This document shows positions 42,170 through 50,879 of a stretch of 51,621 nt of DNA, in pieces (positions within the stretch are counted from its first letter, which is position 1; each line of letters begins with the position of its first letter). The notes below the pieces were generated by a model. The model was given only the letters and a program-made list of their open reading frames with translations, ran no database searches and had not been told where the DNA came from. The position numbers and the translations under genes were made by a program. Location of the stretch: NCBI RefSeq assembly GCF_010500995.1, contig NZ_QVMK01000018.1, forward strand, positions 1 through 51,621. Reading direction: 5' to 3'. The DNA comes from Bacteroides sp. 224 (lineage in GTDB: Bacteria > Bacteroidota > Bacteroidia > Bacteroidales > Bacteroidaceae).

Positions 42170-42988
42170 ATGGGTTTTATTATTGTGGCCTTTGCTGGTC
42201 GCCTAAAAAAAGAAAATAGAAATGACAACACAAAATATTTAAGAAAGTCAGCAAGAAAGGTATTAGCTCAAACTGTTTTATCAGTTCTTTTTATGATTAT
42301 GCCATTGTTGGCAATATCACAGAATGTCTTCAGTTTAGAGTTCTCGTTGCCTAACAGGGATGGTGTAAACATTCATTACAGGTTTATTGCAGATTATGAA
42401 GTAGCGGTAATATCTAAACGTAGTGTTTCTTATCAAGGAATAATTAACATACCAACTACAGTAAACTATGGTGGAAGAAGTTGCACTGTTGTTAAAATAG
42501 AAGAGGCTGCATTTTATAATTGTGCTTTATTACTTGAGATTACTCTTCCTGGCACTATTGTAGAAATTGGTCGCATGGCTTTCTGTGGTTGCAGGAATTT
42601 ACAGTCAATAAATTTTTCGAGGAATCTTAAGAAACTTGGGGAAGCTTGTTTTGCAAATTGTAGTAGTTTAAAGGATGTTGTATTACCTAACTCGCTAGAA
42701 TATGTTGGTAAGAGTGCTTTTTATGATTGTGCAAATCTCAAACGTGTAGTTTTATCTCGTCGAATGGTTGAGATAAAATTTAATTCTTTTGGGAATTGCG
42801 AGAAGCTGACGGATGTTATTATACCCGAAGGTGTTAAATACATAGACATGGCAGCTTTTGATAATTGTAAGTCGTTGGAAGTTATTTCTCTACCTAGTAG
42901 TATACCTCTTATGAATCGGAATGTTTTTATGGAGCGTTTTAATTTAAAGAAGATAAAGGTTCAAGGCAATTCTATCTATATGAAATAA
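42170..42988 (+). CDS. BspA-type leucine-rich-repeat protein
   Basis: A 272-residue protein. The N-terminus has a long basic stretch before a hydrophobic core (about 36-50, TVLSVLFMIMPLLAISQ), a plausible Sec signal if translation begins at 42170 (AAAGGAAATAA precedes the ATG). Residues 95-270 are BspA-like repeats (IEEAAFYNCALLLEITLPGTIVEIG; RMAFCGCRNLQSINF; EACFANCSSLKDVVLPNSLEYVG; SAFYDCANLKRVVL; AAFDNCKSLEVISLPSS). This repeat class is surface or secreted in Bacteroides and Tannerella and mediates binding. It stands alone; the next gene has its own promoter. A start further in is possible. Confidence 0.85.
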   Translation: MGFIIVAFAGRLKKENRNDNTKYLRKSARKVLAQTVLSVLFMIMPLLAISQNVFSLEFSLPNRDGVNIHYRFIADYEVAVISKRSVSYQGIINIPTTVNYGGRSCTVVKIEEAAFYNCALLLEITLPGTIVEIGRMAFCGCRNLQSINFSRNLKKLGEACFANCSSLKDVVLPNSLEYVGKSAFYDCANLKRVVLSRRMVEIKFNSFGNCEKLTDVIIPEGVKYIDMAAFDNCKSLEVISLPSSIPLMNRNVFMERFNLKKIKVQGNSIYMK

Positions 42989-43104
42989 CTTGTTAGGATA
43001 TACTTTATTTATTAAAGTATCATTCTTTCTCTACCAAACCTTCACTTTCGTAGTTAAAATCATACTCTTTGTCTCTTTTTTATATGCTGTGCAAAATAAA
43101 TGTA

Positions 43105-43112
43105 TACTTTTG
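43105..43112 (+). promoter_or_regulatory. -7 box of the TonB receptor gene
   Basis: TACTTTTG matches TAnnTTTG; the ATG is 61 bases downstream. No clear -33 box at the standard spacing. Confidence 0.4.
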
Positions 43113-43173
43113 CTCCGAATTTGGAACAACAAACAATTAACAACATCTCTTTAAAAGACAAAGACATTAACCA

Positions 43174-45507
43174 ATGACATTAACTAAAACATTCCGTATA
43201 ATTACGGGCATTCTACTATCTGTTATCTCAATTTCGGTTTCGGCTCAAAACTACAGAGTCACAGGATTGGTTTCCGATGCTAAAACAGCAGAAGCTCTGA
43301 TTGGCGTATCCATCTATGTAGAGGGGAAGCCAAATGTAGGAACTACTACCGATTCGAAAGGCAGGTATAATCTGTCTCTCTCCAAAGGAAGCCATAAGCT
43401 GCACCTGAACTACATGGGCTATGAAGAGAAAGTAGTTAACGTATCGCTTGTTAACGCTGCAATGAAACAAAATATCCAAATGTTGCAAACATCCGTAGAG
43501 CTCGAAGAAGTAGTAGTTACTTCTCGCCGGACGGATGCCAATGTAACTGATCCTCAGGTGGGAGTTACTCAATTAGAGCTTCCTCAGTTGAATAAGCTTC
43601 CCGTATTGATGGGCGAGCGAGATATTATTAAGTCTTTAGAATTGATGCCCGGAGTAAAGAGTGCCGGTGAGGGTAGTTCCGGTTTCTTCGTGCGTGGCGG
43701 AACTTCGGATCAGAACCTGATTATGCTCGACAATGTGTCTATCTACAATGCATCCCATTTAATGGGCTTCTTTTCTACATTCAATTCGGATGTGATAAGA
43801 GATGCTGCTTTGTACAAAGGCCCCATTCCGGCGCAATATGGCGAACGCCTGTCTGCCATTCTCGATGTTCAGCAGCGAAATGGCGATATGCAGAACTACG
43901 GAGTTTCCGGGGGTATCGGTCTGATCTCTTCCAAACTGAATGTAGAAGGACCTATTCAGAAAGGAAAATCCTCGTTTTTGTTGGGAGCACGCAGAACGTA
44001 TGCAGATGCCATTGCCCGTTTATCGGGAATAAGCGAAGCACAGAATGCTTATCTGTATTTCTATGATTTGAATATGAAACTCTATTTTGCTCTTTCGGAC
44101 AAAGACCAACTATCCGTTTCCGGATATCTGGGAAGAGATAAAATGGTGTTGAAAGATGTAGCCGAGATGGGATGGGGAAATGCCTTCCTCAATGCCAAGT
44201 GGACAAGGAATATCAACCCTAAATGGCTTTCTACCTCTTCGTTGCAGTTCAGCCAATATTCCTACGGATACGATATGGATATGGGAGGAATGCAAGAAGA
44301 TGGAAACGCAAAGATCAGAGATTACGGTTTTAAACACGAGCTTCAGTTTACCTCCAATGCAAACAGCACTTGGCGTGCAGGGCTACAGTCTACCTATCAT
44401 GATATTGCCCCCGGCGATTTTGATGTAGATTCTGATGTTGAGAATAATATCCACCTTCATCACCGCTACTCTTGGGAGAATGGTTTGTATCTTTCCAACC
44501 AACTGAAACTGAACAACAGACTGGAATTGCTGTACGGACTCCGACTTTCTACTTTCTCCGCTCTCGGTAAAGGCGAATATTATAAGTTGAACGAACATCG
44601 CGAAGTAACGGATAGTATCTGGCACGGTTCGGGCAAATTTGTGAAAACGTATATCAACCTCGAACCTCGTATGTCGGCTGTTTATAAACTGAATGCTACT
44701 TCATCTGTTAAGGGCTCTTATGCGCGTACTACACAGAATATGCATTTGCTCACTTACGTATCGGCCGGTACTCCTTTTGATAGGTGGACATCCAGCTCCA
44801 ACAACATTAAACCTCAGATAGCCGATCAGTTTACACTGGGTTATTTCAGAAACTTTGGCAATAATGTATATGAGTTTAGCGTAGAGGCTTACTATAAGGA
44901 TATGCGCAATCAGTTGGACTTTAAAGATCATGCAGAGTTTCAAGGCTATGATGTAATCGATACGGAAGTATTGGTAGGCAAGGGTAGAGCATACGGAGTG
45001 GAGTTTATGTTGAAGAAACGTACCGGAAGATTAAATGGTTGGCTTAGCTACACACTGGCAAAGTCGGAGAAAAAGATTAACGGCATCAATGAAGGTAACT
45101 GGTACGATGCTTATCAGGATCGAACGCACGACATCTCTTTGGTAGGTATCTATGAACTAAATCGCAAGTGGACACTGTCTGCCGCATGGGTTTATTACAC
45201 CGGAAATGCTATAACCTACCCCAGTGGTAAGTATCAGGTTGATGGAAAAGACGTGATGTATTATGCCGAGCGAAACGGCTACCGGGCACCTGCCTACCAT
45301 CGCTTGGACTTAGGTGCCACCTGCCTGCTGAAAAAGACTGCCAAGTTTGAGTCGGAATTGGCTTTCAGCCTTTACAATGCTTATGGAAGGAAGAATGCGT
45401 ATATGATTCAGTTCCGTACAAACGATGATGATCCCGGGAAGACATCTGCCTATCGCTATTCTTTATTTACTTATGTGCCATCTATATCGTGGAACTTTAA
45501 ATTTTAA
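43174..45507 (+). CDS. TonB-dependent outer-membrane receptor (FecA/CirA class, not SusC)
   Basis: A 777-residue protein. Signal peptide (MTLTKTFRIITGILLSVISISVSAQ), then a carboxypeptidase-regulatory-like domain (YRVTGLVSDAKTAEALIGVSIYVEG; GRYNLSLSKGSHKLHLNYMGY), then the plug domain (GERDIIKSLELMPGVKSAGEGSSGFFVRGGTSDQNLIMLD), and a 22-strand barrel ending in SISWNFKF. It imports a ligand driven by TonB. Although it carries the regulatory domain, the size is far below SusC (about 1,000). The DUF4249 lipoprotein gene begins 19 bases after its stop, the usual pairing for this receptor subclass. The ligand cannot be predicted. Confidence 0.93.
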   Translation: MTLTKTFRIITGILLSVISISVSAQNYRVTGLVSDAKTAEALIGVSIYVEGKPNVGTTTDSKGRYNLSLSKGSHKLHLNYMGYEEKVVNVSLVNAAMKQNIQMLQTSVELEEVVVTSRRTDANVTDPQVGVTQLELPQLNKLPVLMGERDIIKSLELMPGVKSAGEGSSGFFVRGGTSDQNLIMLDNVSIYNASHLMGFFSTFNSDVIRDAALYKGPIPAQYGERLSAILDVQQRNGDMQNYGVSGGIGLISSKLNVEGPIQKGKSSFLLGARRTYADAIARLSGISEAQNAYLYFYDLNMKLYFALSDKDQLSVSGYLGRDKMVLKDVAEMGWGNAFLNAKWTRNINPKWLSTSSLQFSQYSYGYDMDMGGMQEDGNAKIRDYGFKHELQFTSNANSTWRAGLQSTYHDIAPGDFDVDSDVENNIHLHHRYSWENGLYLSNQLKLNNRLELLYGLRLSTFSALGKGEYYKLNEHREVTDSIWHGSGKFVKTYINLEPRMSAVYKLNATSSVKGSYARTTQNMHLLTYVSAGTPFDRWTSSSNNIKPQIADQFTLGYFRNFGNNVYEFSVEAYYKDMRNQLDFKDHAEFQGYDVIDTEVLVGKGRAYGVEFMLKKRTGRLNGWLSYTLAKSEKKINGINEGNWYDAYQDRTHDISLVGIYELNRKWTLSAAWVYYTGNAITYPSGKYQVDGKDVMYYAERNGYRAPAYHRLDLGATCLLKKTAKFESELAFSLYNAYGRKNAYMIQFRTNDDDPGKTSAYRYSLFTYVPSISWNFKF

Positions 45508-45526
45508 CCGAACATTATTGAGAATT

Positions 45527-46315
45527 ATGAATAGAAAGATACTTTTTACTGCTGCCGCGTTTCTGTTGGCTTTTACTGCCTGCGAAGATATTATAGATGT
45601 AGACTTAAATTCTGTAGAACCTCGTTTGGTGATCGACGCTTCCATCCGTATGGGTGCTCCTGCCGAGGTGCGCATCACCAAAACGAAAGACTTTAGCGAT
45701 AATACGGCTTATACCCCGATATCGGAGGCTGTTGTGTCTATTAGCGATGATGCCGGAAATACAGAAGTATTGCCTTACGATGCATCGGGCAAGTTTATAG
45801 CCACCACCATAAGGGGTGTTGAGCGCAGAACCTATCAGTTGACCGTTACCTATGAAGAAGTGGAGTATACGGCTACCACCTATATGCCTCCCCGGGTGGA
45901 GATTGATTCTTTAACTCAATGGAAATTTCCGATACACGACTATCCATTTCCTCAGATTCATTTCAAAGATCCCATAGGAAAGGAAAACGAGTATTACCGG
46001 CTTATCATTGGGATTAATGACGAATATCCCCGGTTGAGGGAACCGCTGATTTCTACCGAATTTATGGATGGAAGTATGGTTCATCTGCCCGTATTTGTAA
46101 GCTATGAAGACGGAAGAGATGAAGATGCCATTAAGAAAGGTGATAAGATAACTGTAGAAATGCGCTGTATAGACAAAGGCACTTATACCTTCTTCTATAC
46201 AAGAGATAATATGGAGAATGCATTAGCCAACCCCACAAGCAATATATCGGGTGGTGCATTGGGGTACTTTGGTGCGTATTCGTATACCAGCAAGGAGATT
46301 GTAATGGAGTGGTAA
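45527..46315 (+). CDS. DUF4249 family lipoprotein
   Basis: A 262-residue protein from the ATG at 45527 (MNRKILFTAAAFLLAFTAC, lipobox FTAC, then EDIIDVDLN). A longer frame to 45425 would lie inside the receptor gene and is rejected. EPRLVIDASIRMGAPAEVRITKTKDFSDN and EVEYTATTYMPPRVEIDSL are typical DUF4249 segments, beta-rich. DUF4249 proteins occur with TonB receptors of this subclass in Bacteroidetes and are presumed to be their surface partners, analogous to SusD but unrelated. A strong terminator follows immediately. Confidence 0.9.
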   Translation: MNRKILFTAAAFLLAFTACEDIIDVDLNSVEPRLVIDASIRMGAPAEVRITKTKDFSDNTAYTPISEAVVSISDDAGNTEVLPYDASGKFIATTIRGVERRTYQLTVTYEEVEYTATTYMPPRVEIDSLTQWKFPIHDYPFPQIHFKDPIGKENEYYRLIIGINDEYPRLREPLISTEFMDGSMVHLPVFVSYEDGRDEDAIKKGDKITVEMRCIDKGTYTFFYTRDNMENALANPTSNISGGALGYFGAYSYTSKEIVMEW

Positions 46316-46316
46316 T

Positions 46317-46356
46317 AAAAAGAGGGTGTGCCCACAACACGGACACACCCTCTTTT
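46317..46356. terminator. Bidirectional terminator between convergent genes
   Basis: AAAAGAGGGTGTG (up to 46330) and CACACCCTCTTTT (46344-46356) form a perfect 13-bp stem around a 13-base loop, with A/T runs on both sides. It serves the DUF4249 gene on plus and the fucosidase gene on minus. Confidence 0.9.
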
Positions 46357-46381
46357 AATCATGAAATTTAAATATGTTAAG

Positions 46382-47845
46382 TTAGAATGCTATAAGCTGT
46401 TTAGATGGTGCCGGCGTAACTTCAAAAGCAACGGCAGCACATCCTTGCTTAATGCCTTTGGGCAAGGTAATAACAATATCTCCATCGTTTGTTTTTGTCC
46501 ACTTCACTTTTTGTCCGGTAGGTACATACCGAATAGCACTTCCTTTTTTTGGCTCCCAACCTTTCCATGAAATGGTTTCGGGTATAGCTTCTCCCTCTGT
46601 CAGACAAGTGATGGAATAGATTTTCTTACCATCTTTGCTTTGGGTAAACCAGGTGTTTCCGTCGTTGTACACTTGGGCATTGCGAGTACCATAGATGGCT
46701 TTTCCGTTTTGCGAAGTCCATTCGCCAATGCCTTTCAGTCGGTCTACCACTTCGTTGGGCAGTGTTCCGTCGGGTTTAGGACCTATACCTAATAGTAAGC
46801 TTCCGCCTTTGGCCACAATCTCCACCAATTTATGAATAACGGTAGCCGATGATTTATAAGGATCATTGGGAGTAAAGCCCCAGTCTTTTCCTAAGGTGAT
46901 GCAGCTTTCCCACGGATTGTTTAATTGCTTATCGGGTATCCCTTGCTCGGGGGTTTGGTAGTTTTCGTTTTTGCCGGCTATGGTTCTGTCTACCATAAGC
47001 AAGTTTGGCTGATAGCTTCTGGCCATTGCGGCAATCTTATCCATGTCTATTTCCATAGCTCCCAAGAAGCTTGTGCCTAATCGTTCTCTTTCTCCCGGAC
47101 GTTCGGGACGCACCCAACCACCGTCTAACCAAAGGATATCGATGGAACCGTAATCTCCGTTCATCAGTTCTTCGATTTGATTGTAGGTGAATTTCTCGAA
47201 CTGCTTCCATCTCCAAGGGTTTTTGGCAATGTTGTAGTTCACTCTTCTGTTGGGGGTAGCGTACCGATCCCACCAGAAATATTGCGAATGCCAGTCCGGC
47301 TTAGAGAAGTAAGCACCAATCATATAGCCATCGTTGCGGAAAGCATTGAATACTTCTTTAGCAATGTTGCTGCGTGGATGATCTTTAAAAGCTCCTTTGG
47401 TAATGGAGAAGTCGGAGTACTTGGTGTCGAACATCGCGAAACCGTCATGATGCTTAGTCGTGAATACTACATACTTCATACCGGCTTCTTTTCCGTAACG
47501 AGCCCATGATTCCGGGTCGAGTTTTACAGGGTTAAAGCGGTCGATGGTAGACCAGTATTGACGTTTGTATTCGTCGTAACAGATGGTTGAGTCACGAGGA
47601 ATCCAGTCGGCTTCTTCGGCACAGATAGACCATGATTCTACAATGCCTAACTCAGAGTATAGACCGTAGTGAATAATCATTCCGAACTTCAGATCTTGCC
47701 ATTTATCGAGCTTTTCGAGTACTCCTTTTTCGGTAGGCCAGGTGTAGGATTTCGACATTCCGTGAGCGTGCCCTTGATCTTGGGCAGATAGAAATGCAGG
47801 AAAGATAACTGCAAGTAATAATGAATAAAATGCTTTCTTTTTCAT
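46382..47845 (-). CDS. GH29 alpha-L-fucosidase
   Basis: A 487-residue secreted enzyme (signal MKKKAFYSLLLAVIFPAFLSAQ). The catalytic TIM barrel carries WQDLKFGMIIHYGLYSE, TTKHHDGFAMFDTKYSDF (HHDGF 132-136) and IDILWLDGGW with the nucleophile Asp241. The C-terminal 130 residues form a beta-sandwich. GH29 enzymes release fucose from host glycans such as mucin or milk oligosaccharides. The gene stands alone in the opposite direction to the TonB receptor pair, without SusCD genes, so it is not part of a classic polysaccharide-utilisation locus here. Linkage specificity cannot be read from the sequence. Confidence 0.93.
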   Translation of the reverse strand: MKKKAFYSLLLAVIFPAFLSAQDQGHAHGMSKSYTWPTEKGVLEKLDKWQDLKFGMIIHYGLYSELGIVESWSICAEEADWIPRDSTICYDEYKRQYWSTIDRFNPVKLDPESWARYGKEAGMKYVVFTTKHHDGFAMFDTKYSDFSITKGAFKDHPRSNIAKEVFNAFRNDGYMIGAYFSKPDWHSQYFWWDRYATPNRRVNYNIAKNPWRWKQFEKFTYNQIEELMNGDYGSIDILWLDGGWVRPERPGERERLGTSFLGAMEIDMDKIAAMARSYQPNLLMVDRTIAGKNENYQTPEQGIPDKQLNNPWESCITLGKDWGFTPNDPYKSSATVIHKLVEIVAKGGSLLLGIGPKPDGTLPNEVVDRLKGIGEWTSQNGKAIYGTRNAQVYNDGNTWFTQSKDGKKIYSITCLTEGEAIPETISWKGWEPKKGSAIRYVPTGQKVKWTKTNDGDIVITLPKGIKQGCAAVAFEVTPAPSKQLIAF

Positions 47846-47882
47846 GAACTGATTATTAAAATTTAAAGGTTCAGACGCAAAG

Positions 47883-49775
47883 TTATGAATTTTGTGCGGA
47901 TTGGAATAACATTTTGTAAAAAGAATGCTTGGTTAGTGTAGAGGCATCTCCCAGTATAACGAGCTTCATACGGGCACGGGTGATGGCTACATTCATTCTC
48001 CGCAAATCGTTTAGGAAGCCTATTTGTCCGTCGGTGTTGGCACGTACCAAACTGATAAAAATAACATCTCGCTCCTGCCCTTGAAAACCGTCTACCGTAT
48101 TAATACTAATTGCGTTGCGATACGGACGAAAGAAATTGTAGCTTCTGAGCTTATTCCTTAAATATTGCACTTGTGCCTTATAAGGTGATATTAAACCGAA
48201 GTCAATCCGTTCGTTTACAATGCGTTCCCTGCCGATACGAATAATGTATTCTTGCAATTTCAGGAGTAAGAGATCGGCTTCGGCTTTGTTGATACGCCCA
48301 AAAGTATCTCCCACAAATTCTTCTTGAAACTCGTATTCTGAAGTATCTATCCATGTCATAGGGGTATCATAATCCAAGATCCCTCTGTGGCGTACCTCCG
48401 GAGCTGCTTCGAGCATTCCCTCATAGAACCAATCGGAGGAAAAACGCATGATGGCTTCGTGCATGCGGTATTGCACCTTCAATAATGAAACAACCGATGG
48501 TTTGGTGGCGGCTATTTTTTCCATGAGCGTTTGGCTAAGTCCTTCCCGGGCTGCCTCATAACATTTAATGGTGGGTGGTAGCTGTTGATGATCTCCGGCA
48601 AGGATAACACGATCGGCTTTTCGAATAGCAACCCAACAGGCTGCTTCGAGTGCCTGAGCAGCTTCATCAATAAATAAAGAGGTAAAATACCGACCGGTTA
48701 ATATCCGGTGGTTGGAGCTTATTAAAGTGGAGGCAATTACCCTTGCCTGCGAAAATAAATCTTCGTTAATTAAGATTTCTAATTCGGTGGCTCGGTCTTT
48801 CAAACGACTCATTCGGCTGCGCATTCCTTCTCTTTCCGAATAACTGCCTTTCCTCATTCTACCATGCAACTCACGAATGGATTGGCGCACACTCCATAAC
48901 TCGGTGTAAGCAGGGTGGTTCTCGAATTGGCGTTCGTATGTAAAAGAGAGCATTTTATCATTAACACGGGTAGGATTGCCAATGCGTAATACAGGCACAC
49001 CTCGATCTACCAGTTTTTCGGAAATCCAATCCACAGCCATATTGCTTTGTGCGCAAACTAAAACCTGGTTCTCTCGATGCAATGTTTCGTAAATAGCTTC
49101 TACCAGCGTGGTGGTCTTTCCGGTTCCGGGAGGACCGTGCACAATGGCTACATCTTTGGAGCTGAGCACTTTGTTTACGGCACTTTCTTGTGTGGCATTC
49201 AGCCAGGGAAAACGAATAGGGAAGAGATCTCGTTGGCGAGGTGGGAGAGGACCAATCAGGGTATCGCGTAATTCGGCCAATCTGTTTCCTTTGGCTCGTA
49301 ATACATCGGATAGGGCTTCAAACATGGTTTGATAGCTTGTTTCGTTGAAATAAAGTTGAATACCTAATAAGTCACAAGCTTGTATATCTGTTAATGAATT
49401 TGTATGAGGGAGGGCGATAACCATTCGATCATTGTCGACATAGCTAACTTGTGCCGTGAATTTGAAGTAATGTAGTTTCCCGGTTGCATCTTGGGTAAAG
49501 AAGCATACAGGCCTGCCGAACTCGAAAGAATGTTCAATCTCTTTGTCTTCTCTCCGCTCTATCTCTACAACTAACTGGTTTAATGAATTATAAAAACTCC
49601 GTGTTGCCTTTACCGGAAACCAGCAAAGCCCTCTCTTGATCTTTCTGCCGATTCCCATGATTTCGGTTTGTCGTTGGAATTCCTCTTTTTCATGCTCATA
49701 CTCCATACGTAGTAAAAGCTGTTGTTTTTGCAAGTTGAGCTCTGCTACTGAAGTTTTTTTATTATTTTTGTCCAC
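47883..49775 (-). CDS. SF1 DNA/RNA helicase (Upf1/IGHMBP2-like)
   Basis: A 630-residue protein. The N-terminal 190 residues are a family-specific beta-barrel-like region (VEIERREDKEIEHSFEFGRPVCFF). Helicase motifs follow: I VHGPPGTGKTTT (214-222), II FIDEAAQALEA (370-374 core), III GDHQQLPPT (394-402), IV-VI VQYRMHEAIMRFSSDWFYEG; ISINTVDGFQGQERDVIFISLVR; LNDLRRMNVAITRARMKL. It belongs to the UvrD/Upf1-like 5'-3' helicases; many Bacteroidetes have one, with unknown nucleic-acid target. Cytoplasmic, no signal peptide. Divergent from the M48 gene, with a minus-strand -7 box between. Confidence 0.92.
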   Translation of the reverse strand: MDKNNKKTSVAELNLQKQQLLLRMEYEHEKEEFQRQTEIMGIGRKIKRGLCWFPVKATRSFYNSLNQLVVEIERREDKEIEHSFEFGRPVCFFTQDATGKLHYFKFTAQVSYVDNDRMVIALPHTNSLTDIQACDLLGIQLYFNETSYQTMFEALSDVLRAKGNRLAELRDTLIGPLPPRQRDLFPIRFPWLNATQESAVNKVLSSKDVAIVHGPPGTGKTTTLVEAIYETLHRENQVLVCAQSNMAVDWISEKLVDRGVPVLRIGNPTRVNDKMLSFTYERQFENHPAYTELWSVRQSIRELHGRMRKGSYSEREGMRSRMSRLKDRATELEILINEDLFSQARVIASTLISSNHRILTGRYFTSLFIDEAAQALEAACWVAIRKADRVILAGDHQQLPPTIKCYEAAREGLSQTLMEKIAATKPSVVSLLKVQYRMHEAIMRFSSDWFYEGMLEAAPEVRHRGILDYDTPMTWIDTSEYEFQEEFVGDTFGRINKAEADLLLLKLQEYIIRIGRERIVNERIDFGLISPYKAQVQYLRNKLRSYNFFRPYRNAISINTVDGFQGQERDVIFISLVRANTDGQIGFLNDLRRMNVAITRARMKLVILGDASTLTKHSFYKMLFQSAQNS

Positions 49776-49803
49776 AAGTAAACTCTAATGATGATTTTGC
49801 CGA

Positions 49804-49811
49804 CAAAGGTA
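49804..49811 (-). promoter_or_regulatory. -7 box of the helicase gene
   Basis: On the minus strand TACCTTTG matches TAnnTTTG, 28 bases before the ATG at 49775. No clear -33 box. Confidence 0.45.
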
Positions 49812-49874
49812 ACCAATACTTGTTTTTTAGTATGTTGTTTCAATAATTTGTTTTATAATATAAATTAGTAATCC

Positions 49875-50717
49875 ATGATGAGAAGAAATGAAATGATACG
49901 AACGGCAGGCTTTTGCTTGTCTATACTTTTTTTGAGCGGATGTAGCACTGTGGCTGTAACGGGCCGTAAACAATTAAGTTTGGTGTCCGATCAGGAAGTG
50001 ATGAGCCTGAGCGCACAAAGCTTTTCGGAATATATGAAAGTAGCCCAACCCTCTGCCGATAAGAAAAATACAGCTATGGTGGAGCGTGTAGGGCGGAATG
50101 TGGCCAATGCGGTAGAAGAATATCTCCGTGCCAATGGTCGCGAGAAAGAGGCAGCAGAGTTCGTTTGGGAATTTCACCTGGTAGCTGATCCCGAAGCCAA
50201 TGCCTTTTGTATGCCCGGCGGGAAGATTGTGGTAAATGAGGGAATTTTACCTTATACACAAGATGAAGAAGGACTGGCCGTGGTGTTGGGGCATGAAGTA
50301 GCTCATGCAGTGGCGAAGCACTCAGCCGAACGTATGAGTCAGCAAATGGTAATGAATTATGGAGGAGTAGCCGCCGGGTTGTTATTGAGTAAGAAGTCTG
50401 AAATGGTTCAAACCTTAGGAATGCAGGTTTACGGCTTAGGCGCACAATATGGCGTGATGCTTCCTTATTCTCGCCTGAACGAAAGTGAAGCCGACCATTT
50501 AGGGTTGGTATTTATTGCTATGGCAGGTTATAACCCGGAGGCAGCCATCCCGTTTTGGCAACGTATGTCTCAAGGAGGATCGAAGGTGCCGGAGTTTATG
50601 AGTACTCACCCTTCGGATGAAACACGTATAAAGAAGCTGCAAAAATTAATGCCTGATGCACTGAAGTATTATAAAAAGCAAGGAACATCAACAGGGACGA
50701 TCCATTTTAATTTTTAG
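49875..50717 (+). CDS. M48 family lipoprotein metallopeptidase (LoiP/BepA-like)
   Basis: A 280-residue protein; the second codon is also ATG. The lipobox is LSGC (Cys23) followed by STVAVTGRKQLSLVSDQE, a hallmark of LoiP-like proteins. Zinc site HEVAH (140-144) with the distal Glu in NESEADHLG (about 203-207). MPGGKIVVNEGILPY is the conserved strand before the site. Such proteases clear misfolded outer-membrane proteins. Membrane location: periplasmic side of the outer membrane by lipid anchor. Monocistronic, convergent with the transposase-family gene. Confidence 0.93.
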   Translation: MMRRNEMIRTAGFCLSILFLSGCSTVAVTGRKQLSLVSDQEVMSLSAQSFSEYMKVAQPSADKKNTAMVERVGRNVANAVEEYLRANGREKEAAEFVWEFHLVADPEANAFCMPGGKIVVNEGILPYTQDEEGLAVVLGHEVAHAVAKHSAERMSQQMVMNYGGVAAGLLLSKKSEMVQTLGMQVYGLGAQYGVMLPYSRLNESEADHLGLVFIAMAGYNPEAAIPFWQRMSQGGSKVPEFMSTHPSDETRIKKLQKLMPDALKYYKKQGTSTGTIHFNF

Positions 50718-50730
50718 GTGTATTGGGAGT

Positions 50731-50842
50731 TTCACCACAGATTAACGCAGATTTCCACAGATTATTAACTAAAAACTCTGTTCTCTTTGGCTTTGTAATG
50801 GAATAATTTGATCTGTGAAAATCTGTGTTAATCTGTGGTGAA
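50731..50842. repeat. Long inverted repeat of ACAGATTAACGC words between convergent genes
   Basis: The arms 50731-50762 and 50811-50842 pair over 32 bases with two non-Watson-Crick positions; the words CACAGATTAACGCAGATT recur within each arm. It sits between the M48 gene and the minus-strand transposase-family gene, at both 3' ends, like the telA/slyD repeat. Confidence 0.8.
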
Positions 50843-50879
50843 TTAATTCAAAACAGTTTTGTATTAGTCTTTTAGTCTA

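Noticed and set aside
43174..47845. Polysaccharide-utilisation locus (SusCD plus GH29)
   Set aside because: The receptor is too small for SusC, its partner is DUF4249 and not SusD, and the fucosidase is convergent with a terminator between.
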